NCBI RefSeq assembly: GCF_964204645.1
Contig: NC_134033.1
Coordinates: 15,626,155-15,690,154, forward strand
From: Tubulanus polymorphus
Taxonomy: Eukaryota > Nemertea > Palaeonemertea > Tubulaniformes > Tubulanidae
Direction: 5' to 3'
Length of the DNA: 64,000 bases
Shown here: positions 33,080-43,340 of the stretch, piece by piece
Layout of the letters: every line of letters begins with the position of its first letter
Numbering within the stretch: the first letter of the stretch is position 1
Position numbers and translations under genes: made by a program
The notes under the pieces: generated by a model
Databases searched by the model: none
Told to the model about the DNA's origin: nothing
Seen by the model: only the letters and a program-made list of their open reading frames with translations

Positions 33080-33085
33080 AATAAA
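33080..33085 (+). terminator. Poly(A) signal of the Gly/Tyr gene
   Basis: AATAAA, about 260 bases past the stop and about 70 bases past the probable 3' UTR acceptor. It is the first canonical signal downstream of the gene. Confidence 0.6.
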
Positions 33086-34872
33086 ACGTTTATATACTTG
33101 TAACACAAATCCCGTTGATTTTTTCAAATATATTTTCGTTGAGGCCGTGCGCTCCAGACGGGGACACAAGGAGCACGTGGTCCTGTTGCAATTTTCCCGC
33201 ACCCTATTGGAAATACCGGGGCAATATTTGCATGGGCACTATTTCCGGCCGCAACTGATATTAGCACAAGGTTTAGCTCATATTCTAATCCTGATATATG
33301 CACAGTCAATCCCCATACACCGCAAGTTCCCACCTAACGCCAGGTTTTCTCAATGATGTATATATGATGCAGTGGTAGACTGGTTACCGGTCTCTATCTT
33401 CAATAAGAACATTGAATGGGACAGGCAACCAGTCTAATGCAGTGGTAGAAACCTGTTCCAACTCATTCAGTGCATCTTCACCCGTCAAGGGATTCGAACC
33501 CACTACGCTAAAGCTGTTCCCCGAACCCCTTGACCTCACGAGTCGTTGGAGTCGTTACTAGCCGACCAGAATCCGGTCGTACCAATCACAGCGCTTGTAA
33601 CAAACTGTCAGTAGACTTCTGTTGGTTTTCCCGTTAAATTGACCAATCAGCAAACGTTTTACCGAACAAGGAAGTATTTCGCAAATCGATATATGACGCA
33701 GCAGCGCCAGTAATGAAATCACGCTTCGTGAGGCCAGGGGGCTGGTGGAAGCGAGTTCGGGAGTGATACCGGACCCCTGGCAAGCGAGGATGCATTCAGT
33801 AGAAATTGGCGCCAGCATCAACGGGCTTGAAGTTTAACCATAACAAGATAAGAAGGAAATGTGAAATGCGCTGTAGCCATATGATAGACCACAAATATCT
33901 TGAGGTACATTTTTCCACATAGTGGACACCGCTGCGTAAGAGACACGCCTCGGTAAGCGTCGTTTCGGTGCCAGTTTTGGAGGTAGCGCGTTGTTCCCCG
34001 CAATGTTTCTCTAAAATGGAATAAACGCTTCAACACTTAGTATACACAGTCAGCCCCTGATAATACCGCCCACATCGGTGCAGAACGATTTTGGCGGTAT
34101 AGAGAGTGCGGCTGTATATCGGGTGTGTTTAACTATGTATTTGTATAGAGATGTACATTGAGAAAACCTGGCAGTAGGCGAGGTGGCGGTAAATGGGAGG
34201 GTGGTATATCGGGGGTTGACTGCGTATTTTAATGGAATTTATTACCTATCTCTTACAATGATAAAAGGCAGAATTAGTAAACATATTTTGAGAGGTAAAA
34301 CGCACGGCAGATTCCCGGCACGAAACCCTGCTACACTATAGACCCGGTTTTGCCGCAACAAAACTTGCGGCAATCAGTTTTGCTCATTGTGTAATCACTG
34401 AGGCGAATTTCATGGATATTACGTTGTGTGTTTTGTAGAAAAAACTAGAAAAACCTTTCTCCATAATATAATACAGTTTTCCTTTGTTTGTCTTCGACTA
34501 TTGGACCCGATTCCATGATCTCTGGATTCTAACGGTCCCTGCCAATCCCATTCTTATTCTATTCACATGCCATGTTGTGTTTTTTTTACTATATCTATTA
34601 TGAAAATGCAAAAAATAGAATACAAAATATAGAATACAAATACAAATATATCTCTTGATCCCTTTCAAAAAGGCACATATAGACTCGATGTCCTTTTGAT
34701 AATCTGTAACATTTTCTTACATTTTACAGCTAATCAAGTGAAATAGAATGGAATAGGGCACCGTATGCCTAAGCGATTTTCATTTTTGACCAAAGAGGAG
34801 TGGGTTCGAATCCTCGGAATCCACCGCCTGTATCCGTATTCAGTTCATCTTGACGGCAATTCATCATGAACC
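33086..34872. other. Intergenic region with SINE-like and palindromic repeats
   Basis: No gene supported. 33300-33355 is a fragment of the palindromic element at 34048-34226, in inverted orientation. 33360-33560 looks like a SINE with a minus-strand B-box (GGGATTCGAACCC at 33489-33501). 33776-33793 carries CCTGGCAAGCGAGGATGC, shared with SLC22 introns. Another B-box-like GGGTTCGAATCC lies near 34803. Confidence 0.55.
34048..34226. repeat. Palindromic MITE-like element with CAGTCARCCCC ends
   Basis: Left end ACAGTCAGCCCCTGATAATA, right end TATATCGGGGGTTGACTG. TACCGCCC/GGGCGGTAT-type sequence lies just inside both ends. A partial inverted relative is at 33301-33352 (CAGTCAATCCCCATACACCG). Confidence 0.7.
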
Positions 34873-35931
34873 TCATTTATAACGAGCTTTACTCAAAATA
34901 TCAATAGATGACTTTCTGAATTTTTCGTTTGTCGCACAATATATAACAAAATTCACCGATGAATCAATAATAGAAAATGCCAATGTAATTTTTCTAAAAT
35001 AAATCCCGATACTTCCTACACCGAACCATCTTCGTTGGCGATCTATAACACCAAGACCTTCGCAAATAATAAACACTAAAACTACCGATAAAACCATCCT
35101 TAAAACCCTCCTTTCTCTTCTAGACGATTCATCGGTTACACCGAGCTTTGAACGCCGAGTGACCCACCGGTAAAATGTCGCCAAGATAAGAAATGAATTC
35201 GTCAAAACCAATAAACAAAGCGGGAACGTGACAGTGAGGTAAAAGAAAAAGAGCTGCTCAGAAACTCGGTAAATCAAGAACGAAATGATGACACGATGCT
35301 GGGTCCGTCCACGCCGTATAGTGATATACGGCCAATAATCTGGGCAGTTCCGAAATGCAAGATGTCTTCTGGGTAAAAATTGACCTATATGACCACAAAG
35401 CCCCACCAATGAAATGAACACTATAGCGCCCTTCGAGATCGACTTTCTGGGAATTCTACGAGATTTGATCGGGAACAATACGACGATTAACCGCTCTATA
35501 CTGAGCAGTACAGTGCACCAGTTACGTGTCATCTGAAAAATATAGAAAAACGGCAAAGAAATTGAAATAAAAATCCACCCGAAATTCCATTCGTTTATGC
35601 GAAATAGAATATCACCCAAAACGGCGTAAATATACACAGTTCTCAGCGGATAGAGTACGAATGTAGCGATCATGAAGAGAAGATCGGTTAAAGCGAGAAT
35701 TTTGATGAGAAAATAAACATCAGATTTAAATCGTTTTAGAACTAACAGCGTGAATGCGTTGAACGTTACACCCAGTACAGACGCCGGTAGATAAAATCCC
35801 AAATACATCAAAACGGTGAATTTCAGAGCTAATTTAACCGGACGAGTTTGGACTCTTTGACACCAGCTCAGCTGCAACGCCGGACCACTCCCATTCGTTG
35901 ACAAACTCGACATATTATCAAACATTTTCAC
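34873..35931 (-). CDS. Intronless class A (rhodopsin-like) GPCR, peptide-receptor type, atypical
   Basis: A single 352-aa frame with seven hydrophobic segments (roughly 41-65, 74-96, 118-152, 167-186, 227-252, 277-295 and 310-332). Class A anchors are present: Asn58 in TM1 (VTFNAFTLLVL), Asp83 in TM2 (LALTDLL), ERL at 146-148 in place of DRY, and NFVIY at 327-331 in place of NPxxY. NGS at residue 13 is an N-glycosylation site. The position 25 residues before the ERL arginine, normally Cys3.25, is Ile122, although a loop cysteine (Cys196) is present, so the usual TM3-ECL2 disulfide seems to be missing. The overall look is of the large invertebrate neuropeptide-receptor-like groups; the ligand is unknown. 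Met1 is chosen as the longest start; Met3 or Met7 are possible. There are no introns, in contrast to its neighbours, which fits a retrocopy origin or an ancestrally intronless family. Confidence 0.85.
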   Translation of the reverse strand: MKMFDNMSSLSTNGSGPALQLSWCQRVQTRPVKLALKFTVLMYLGFYLPASVLGVTFNAFTLLVLKRFKSDVYFLIKILALTDLLFMIATFVLYPLRTVYIYAVLGDILFRINEWNFGWIFISISLPFFYIFQMTRNWCTVLLSIERLIVVLFPIKSRRIPRKSISKGAIVFISLVGLCGHIGQFLPRRHLAFRNCPDYWPYITIRRGRTQHRVIISFLIYRVSEQLFFFYLTVTFPLCLLVLTNSFLILATFYRWVTRRSKLGVTDESSRRERRVLRMVLSVVLVFIICEGLGVIDRQRRWFGVGSIGIYFRKITLAFSIIDSSVNFVIYCATNEKFRKSSIDILSKARYK

Positions 35932-36424
35932 TCGCTATGAGAAGTCATTAAATCATACTGTTCTGTTGTCTGAATCTTTTATCGAATTTGTTACAATCTT
36001 GTTTACATTAGAGGCTGACGCTATGCAATTGTCCCCTCTCTCGAAGTTTCGACGATCCAATTTATGACAAAACTATGTGCTTGCACATGTTACATTCCTC
36101 TTTACAATATGAATGCAGTTCATCTCATAAACTATTGTGAAACATTTATACGAAATGCGTTTTACATCCGCTGAAATCTGAAATTGAATCTAATTCGCAT
36201 GTTTCATTCAATATATATCTCTACCAAGCCTTCAACCTAAATTTCTTCTAGGGTTCGAACGACCAGCAGTGTCTTTCATTTGTTACCATAAACTTATTTG
36301 TTTTATCATATGCTTTTTAAGTTCTTGATTTTATGTAAATGTATTAAACCTTTGTACAGCGCATCGATTATTATTTTAGTTATGCGCTATGTAAGAAACA
36401 AATTATTATTATTTTTATTATTAA

Positions 36425-36497
<73 letters not shown>

Positions 36498-36916
36498 GTT
36501 AATGCAAAGCGCACAGACGGCGCCAACCAGTTTCGAATTTTGTCTCTTACAATACAGAAGATGACATATCCTTTAGTCTTTAGATATATTATTATATATA
36601 ATTATAATATTACATACCCTTTTCATGTAAAATCGTGATAAGGTTACTGATAAAAAAATTAGGCACCCGGGTTCGAACATGGGATTGCAGTGGTCAAAGC
36701 CGCATTAGCTATACTTGCACAGTCCTCTGAGTATGTAGGGCCATCGAGCTAATGGCGATCAATGACCTGCAAGGCGGGTTGTTGACAGTCCGAGGGGTCT
36801 CGTCTTGGGGTTCATCTAATTTATAGATGACTTATCAGACAAGAAGATTTTCTATTACTCTCTGTTCAAGAGAAAGAATCTAAAACATTTCGGATGTAAA
36901 TTACGCCCCCTATTGA
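35932..36916. other. GPCR upstream region and intergenic DNA
   Basis: No gene supported. It contains the (TTA)n microsatellite at 36402-36497. A tRNA-like B-box fragment (GGGTTCGAAC near 36670) is probably a SINE remnant. Confidence 0.6.
36402..36497. repeat. (TTA)n microsatellite
   Basis: About 30 TTA/ATT triplets, slightly interrupted at the left end. The poly-Leu open frame across it is an artefact. Confidence 0.97.
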
Positions 36917-39711
36917 TCAATCCCTTTTATAGAAGGTCCAAGTTGAATTAAATTCGATGTGGGCCTTCAGGTACTGGTAACCATAGAGGCGACACCGTCC
37001 CTCTCGGTCCGAGTAGTTAACTGCGTAGCACACCGGTAGGTAGCGCTGCATGCATGCCGAAATACACCGGATATTCGGTCTCAATTGCAGTTCAACATCC
37101 GGCGCGTCTGGGAGATAAGCGTTTTTCTGTTTTACTACTCTGTATTTACGATGACCTGAAAAAAAGAGAAAACAGTTTGAAGCAATACACTTTTCAGAAG
37201 GGGTCAGCATGGCAGGGGTTCCAGGGAACATGGCCCTGTGAGGCCCGTAGCGTTAGCGGATTCGTTGTGAATTTGGTCGGGGGCATTTATGTTCAATGAA
37301 AAAGTATAAAGCCCACCTCCGTACTGTAATATAGGCCTATATACATGTAGTTAAGTTCGCAATAGCCAGTTTACCTTTCAGCGTGGATATATCTACCGAC
37401 AGAACGGCTTCAATACCGAAACAGCGCCGGATCTTTGTGTAATAGTAATTGAATTCGTAAATTCCGTTAATCGTGATATTAGCATCGGGCAGAGGACCTA
37501 CTGATTTGATCGAGTAAGGACATGCGCTGTTTGTGGCTCCTTCGTTTTTCAAAAAATCGTTGCTACATTGCAGCGTTTTCGACGTTTTCGAAACCGAATC
37601 GCAATGAGTCCCGATCAAATCTCCGGTTTTTACCGATATCCGCTGATCGGACGGGATGTTGAAAGTAGTCTGTCCGGCCGGGCCGTTCGACAGTCGATTT
37701 TTACCGATTAGCTTGAAATAATGACCGCCCTGATAGCGCCACACAGCGGCGAAAGTTTGAGGTGTCGTGTGGACGCTCTCCTCATCAGGACGGTTGAATT
37801 TCCAAGCGACGATTGTCCCGTCGCACGTGATCGGGTTTTCAAATTGTACAACGGTCGTGCACTGGTAACCACGATCCAGAACAGTCATCCCATCGTGGTT
37901 TCTCACTGTCAATGTGCAAAATTGTTCAGCATCACCTGAAAAAAACAATAGGCCTACAAAGTATGAAAGATCAAATTTTTATTGTGGTCTCAGCCTGTTG
38001 CCAGTAACTTATATTCGCGATTTCTTCACGCCGAAGCCTTCAGCTTAGCCCACATCTGACTGCGAGCCTTAGGAAAACGAATGGAAAACCCCCAAACAGT
38101 AGCCCAATTGAATTCCGGCTCCGGTTCATCACACTATACACTCGTTCCCAGATGATCCACAAAAATGACCTTGATCTTGCAATCTTGTCATCGTAAAGGA
38201 CACCCCGCGAAAATGTTGCAAAATGAGAGATTAGTCTCACAATGGAATTACATTCGATAACATTCCGTATATATTAAAGATATTAAAAATCAACGTTTCG
38301 CCTGTTTCGAACAGCGTCCGTCAGTCATCTCCATTACCCCTGGCGGAAGTGACGTCAACCCATTAAATCCCACCAATTATTCAAATTCTAACCCCCACTT
38401 CCGGTCGCCATCTTGAATGACGTCACTTCCGATCGCCATATTTGAGACGCCGCTTCCAGCCAGCGTCAAAATGACGCAATTGAGAGAAAGCCCAACGATA
38501 GAATTCTCTTCGATTTATTAAGAAAAGACACCGATTTGGCTGTTCATCTTATTGATCTTGCATCGATCTGTAATTGGCACATTAAAAATGTATAGTTTTT
38601 TGGACTTACTCTGGTATATCAAAAGTCACAGTTGGAAAAACATATGAAAACGAACGATTTTCGACGACTGTTAAAAGCTTCCACACATTTTTTTGCGCAT
38701 GGGTGTAATTCAAAACTGGATGTAAGTATTCAGGAGTTACCCTGAACGGGCGTATAGTTCGCCAGCAGTGAATTTCGGCATCGATTTTACGCGTAAAAGT
38801 ACTTGGCAGCCACTCCGACCCATTACGCAGGCAGAAACTCTACCTCCATTCTAGGTTTTTTTGGCTCCCACTTGAAGTCCGTCCCTACGTGATACAGATA
38901 CGCGGAAAACGGTGCAAAAATCATTGTATACATAATTATTTTCGATTTACAAAAACTCGTGTGATGAAATATTCAAGAGCCCGTTCTGTTGCTTCTTAAT
39001 TGGTTTAATTTATTTACGAAGCTACGAGTTTCGTACGGCGGTTTTGAACTGGAAACCGAGTCACTCTTGTTCATAAATCATTCCTATATATGAGAGTTTA
39101 TGCGGAAAAATTATACAACGGCCTTCGCATAAATTATAAATGACTTACACGGGAATTTTTTCAACGGTTTTCATCGAGTCCTCAATCGAATCGAGATCTT
39201 TTCGTAAATTATTGACGAAGCACTCTGAGGTGAAATTGGTACGAAATGCCACAAAGTTTCAAAGTTTATTTGCACCATATTTTACAAAGAAAATTGAGCA
39301 CAGATAATTCGGTCAATAGATATACATTAGAAGGTGGCCAAACGATGGCAAAAACCAGAAATAATTTCGCAGGAGTTTTTTGGAAGTACATTGACTTACA
39401 TAGATCTAATACAATTTAACTTTTAAGAAATACTCATGAATCGATACTGGAATCAGGGCCTATAGCTGTGAAACTGGATCCAGAACTGCAAAAGTGGACC
39501 CAGAATTGGGTTCTGATAAATTGAATTGGTGAATTGTATATCTAAAGGTAACAACGAGGGCCCTAATGATCTCTAGACGCAGGAAAAATCAACACAAACA
39601 AAAACGATACACCCGCTTATCCTTACCTTGTGGTCGAACAACTCTAATCAGCAAAATAATCCACACCAATAGATGGCGTTTCGGTGACCGACACAAAATG
39701 CTATAAAACAT
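36917..39711 (-). CDS. Secreted or type II anchored protein with novel Cys-containing domain and PAN/apple-like module, copy A
   Basis: Three exons on the minus strand, 39711-39627, 37935-37375 and 37155-36917, all joined in phase 1, give 294 aa. Residues 1-28 (MFYSILCRSPKRHLLVWIIL and what follows) form a basic stretch plus a short hydrophobic segment: a signal peptide or type II anchor. Residues 29-215, from one exon, form a domain with seven cysteines (C34, C54, C66, C140, C152, C167, C200) and motifs ITCDGTIVAWKF, FAAVWRYQG, KLIGKNRLSNG and VKTGDLIGTHCDS. It looks like a beta-sandwich, but I do not recognise the family. Residues 216-294, also from one exon, resemble a PAN/apple module (C246, C250, C258, C270; CYAVNYSDREGRCRLYGYQY), a fold used for protein or carbohydrate binding outside cells. 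NIT at 181 is a glycosylation site. Paralogues B and C share the exact exon lengths. Confidence 0.85.
38325..38480 (-). promoter_or_regulatory. Intron 1 CRE/ETS-like motif cluster, copy A
   Basis: Contains two perfect TGACGTCA sites (near 38349 and 38420), each beside GGAAGT or ACTTCCG (ETS-like core). Related clusters sit at the same place in copies B and C. It may be an enhancer or a repeat rich in these words; sequence alone does not decide. Confidence 0.4.
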
Positions 39712-40824
39712 TGTTAAACACAGCTTTCTTCACACAGAACTTCAGTACAAAAATGTAGACCTTTTAAGCGTGAAATATCGTTGTTCAACAACTTTAAATT
39801 CATTTAAAATATCCGAACAGTAGCTCAGCCCACCGTTTTAATGAAATAATGCGCTTAATGAGCGACTACTTTTGTCTCTTAGGCTACTGAGTCCAGCGTT
39901 CGTTGATTGTTCATCAAACCGCGGACTACAAAACGAAGGGACGCGAATCGGACGCGGCGTGCGATCAGAGGATCCGCCTGTCGACGCGTATTGGCTACGC
40001 TCAGATCGGAGACCCGAGTGTTGCAGATTTTAGCCAAATAGGTAGTCGACGCGCCACATTTGAAAATGTGCACAGACGTCACGCATAATAAATCAACGGA
40101 AAAAACACTTTACCTAATTTTATCATGTATATTTCTACGTAATTCTATCAAATAAAGTAATTTTTCTTCAGAGTTTTCCAAATTAAGCACATATCTTCGA
40201 AACACGCCGACCACTCAGCATCTGCTATGAATTTCGCAAACAGATATTCGCTCTCGAGTTTGGACGACTTTTTGAATGATCGTTTGATTTGGTAGACCAA
40301 TCCTACGACAGTAGTTGAGCCGTATGCAATAAAGCACGAAATGAGATTATATAACGTTATGACATCGTTTTAAATTCCATGATCAAAAACTGTCGTCCAT
40401 TTTTATCGGCATCGCTTCGTATCGTAATGAGAAAATGAGGCCCCATTAAATTGTTGGCAATTGATTCGGAATCGAATAAATAGAACCGGATGTCACTGAG
40501 CAGTCATTGAATCTAAACGATGCTATTTCGCTGCCGTTTCGTCGATTACAGAACGTTCAGCGACAGGTTCATCAGGTACATTTTTTTATTGCCAATAGGA
40601 TCCCTTAAAGCGTCTGATGTTACCTCAGAGTTCGGTATTCTAGGATCGTAGAGCGTCGTGGGGCGATGTGTGTGTACTATCACTAATGAAATGATAAGCG
40701 CTCTGATCAGCCTTCTATCTACTGGTTTCCTGGAGTATATCTAGGCTCTGTATCGATAATCATCGGTCTATTGGTATTATATTATATAAATATTACATAT
40801 TATGTAAACAACACCCCCTACCGA
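39712..40824. other. 5' flank of PAN copy A up to the 3' end of PAN copy B
   Basis: Apart from the SLC22 exon relic, no gene is seen. 40385-40670 is homologous to 43550-43745, the 5' flank of PAN copy B (shared AGAGTTCGGTAT and CTAGGATCGTAGAGC). This shows that the 5' flank was copied together with the gene. Confidence 0.6.
40717..40781 (+). pseudogene. Relic of an SLC22 last exon
   Basis: 65 bases match the start of exon 10 in the SLC22 copies (IYWFPGVYLGSVSIIIGLLVLY when read in frame), with only about five or six differences from the intact copies. After 40781 the similarity stops abruptly. The stop of PAN copy B is only about 45 bases further on, and no other SLC22 exon is found to the left. 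It is therefore the remains of a deleted SLC22 gene that lay tail to tail with PAN copy B, as copy S1 still does with PAN copy C. Confidence 0.85.
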
Positions 40825-43340
40825 TCAATCCCTTTTATAGAAGGTCCAAGTTGAATTAAATTCGATGTTTTTCGCCGAGTACTGGTAACCATAGAGACGA
40901 CACCGTCCCTCTCGGTCCGAGTAGTTAGCTGCGTAACACACCGGTAGGTGGCGCTCCATACATGCTGATATACATCGGATATCCGGTCTCAATTGCAGTT
41001 CAACGAACGGCGCGTCTGGTAGATAAGTGCTCTCCTGTTTCACTACGCTGTATTTACGATGACCTGAAAAAATAGAGAAAATGCAGTTTCATAAAGCGAT
41101 ATATACATTTTTTTGAGGGGCGTGATAAGGGTCCGAAACATGGCCTTTTAAGGTTCGGGCCCGATGATTATTAATACAGTTCGACAGGGGAGTATCCAGG
41201 AGTAGACTTTGACCGAAGCACAAAGCAGCATAGGGCATACAGTTGAAACCGGCGAACAAAGTATCCACAGTCAAAACAAGGTCTGGATAATCTAGAAATT
41301 CTTGAGCGCGATTATATACAAATTCTAGGCACTTAAGCGACATTGAAGAGGATTTATGCAGCTCAAAAGTTTAATGCGAAATTGCCCAGAAAGGTATTTC
41401 GAAAAGGGCAGGAGAGAATTGCGACGAGATCACGTGCTTCTTGTGCTTTCCTCTGGTCTGACTTTTCAGCTGGAAACCAGCTCACTGAAATAGTGCGAAG
41501 CCCATCATAAAACTATGTTATCCGCAGTAAGAGTTTACCTTTCAGCGTGGGAATATCTACCGACAGAACGGCTTCAATACCGAAACAGCGCTGGATCCTT
41601 GTGTAATAGTAATTCAATTTGTAAATTCCGTTAATCGTGATATTAGCATCGATCAGAGGATCGACTGATTTGATCGAGTAAGGACATGCGCTGTTTGTGA
41701 TACCTCCGTTTTTCAAAAAATTGTCGCTACATTGCAGCGTTTTCGACGTTTTCGAAACCGAATCGCAATGAGTCCCGATTAAATCTCCTGATTTTACCGG
41801 TATCTGCTGCTCGACCGGGATGTTGAAAGTTGTCTGTCCGGCCGAGCCGTTTGACAGACGATTTTTACCGATCAATTTGAAATCATTAGCGCCCTGATAG
41901 CGCCACACAGCGGCAAAAGTTTGAGGTGTCGTGTGGACGCTCTCCTCATCAATACGGTTGAATTTCCAAGCGACGATTGTCCCGTCACACGTGATCGGAT
42001 TTTCAAATTGTACAACGGTCGTGCACTGGTAACCACGATCCAGAACAGTCATCCCATCGTGGTTTCTCACTGTCAATGTGCAAAATTGTTCAGCATCACC
42101 TGAAAAAAAAATAACATAAAGTTGAAAGATCGTGGACCTGCGTACCTCTCGTAGCCAGTAATTTCCATTCGAGATTTTTTCATGTCAAGAGACCCTAAGT
42201 CTAACGAGGGTTCTAAGCCTAGGAAAACTGATTGAGAAAACTGATTGCCCCAAAACAGTAGCCATTTTGAAATCCCTGTCGGATCTTGCAGTTCATGGCA
42301 GGACAGACTCGATCCCAGATGATTTCGTAGACGCCCAATATAATGGTGGTAAATTAGTCTCACAATCGCATTTCATTCGATAGAATTCTGTAGATATTAA
42401 AAAGAAACCACAACGTTTCGACTGTTGACGTCAAACAGCGTTCGTCTCCAGTGCCCCTGGCGGAAGTGATGTCAACACGTTATATATATCCCACCAATGA
42501 TTTAAGATTTAGCCGTCACTATATGCCTATTAAAGGAAACTCGATGTAACCGTTCAAGCCACTTCCGGTCACCATTTTTGATGACGGCATTGATGACGTG
42601 ACTTCCAGTCATCATCTTGGGTGACGTTATTTCCGGTGACGCCACTTCCTGTTACTCGCTCACTCACTCAAACCCTCCAGGAATGGGATACCCTAACTAC
42701 TCCTAATAGTTATATTCAGTAATTATACACACATCGGAATATTTCGATTCTGTTGGGAAAAACATCAAATCCCATCTTCAGAAAAAATTTGGTGTCAATC
42801 TGATATAGTAATCCCACACTACATATAAAAAGAGCCCGTAATTATAGATATCCCCATAATTCTTAAGGGAGGTCGGATTTCTCTTTAAAATGGCAAAATC
42901 CACACCAGATTTTTCCACATATTGTCGACAATGAAAATAAAATAACTGCTTAAAATCCCAGGCTAGATATTGATGAACGAAGTTTGGAGTAGACTTTGAA
43001 TCCATGATCAAGTGAAAAAAGTATTTTCCATAATCGCAAAAGGATTCTTAATATGAAAATTTAACTGAAAACTGTAACCGGATCCAAAACTGCAGAAGTG
43101 GACCGATAACTGTGGAACTGGGTCCAGTGTGGAACTGGGTTCTGAAGAGTTGAATGGGTGAATTGTATATCTAAAGGTAAAAACGAAGCCTCTAATGATC
43201 TCAAGACGCGGGTAAAATCAACATTAACAAAAACGATACACCCGCTTATCCTTACCTTGAGGCCTAGCAACTCTTATCAGTAAAATAATCCACACCAATA
43301 GATGGCGTTTCGGTAACCGACGCAAAATGCTATAAAACAT
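40825..43340 (-). CDS. Secreted or type II anchored protein with novel Cys-containing domain and PAN/apple-like module, copy B
   Basis: Three exons on the minus strand, 43340-43256, 42099-41539 and 41063-40825, with lengths 85, 561 and 239 nt, identical to copies A and C; 294 aa. The leader reads MFYSILRRLPKRHLLVWIIL. The middle domain keeps ITCDGTIVAWKF, FAAVWRYQGA and GDLIGTHCDSVSKTSK. The C-terminal module keeps its four cysteines (CISACMERHLPVCYAANYSD). Substitutions are scattered and conservative and there are no stops, so the copy looks functional. It is flanked on its 3' side by the SLC22 relic and, beyond its 5' end, by SLC22 copy S1 in divergent orientation, 1.4 kb away across a minisatellite. 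The function is not known; an extracellular binding role is inferred from the PAN-like module only. Confidence 0.85.
42420..42665 (-). promoter_or_regulatory. Intron 1 CRE/ETS-like motif cluster, copy B
   Basis: Contains one perfect TGACGTCA (near 42427) and several decayed ones (GTGATGTCAAC, TTGATGACGTGACT, GGGTGACGTTATTTCC) among ACTTCCGG and CGGAAGT words. It is homologous in place and wording to the clusters in copies A and C. Confidence 0.35.

Noticed and set aside
36298-36564. Poly-Leu frame of 88 aa
   Set aside because: Translation of the (TTA)n microsatellite.
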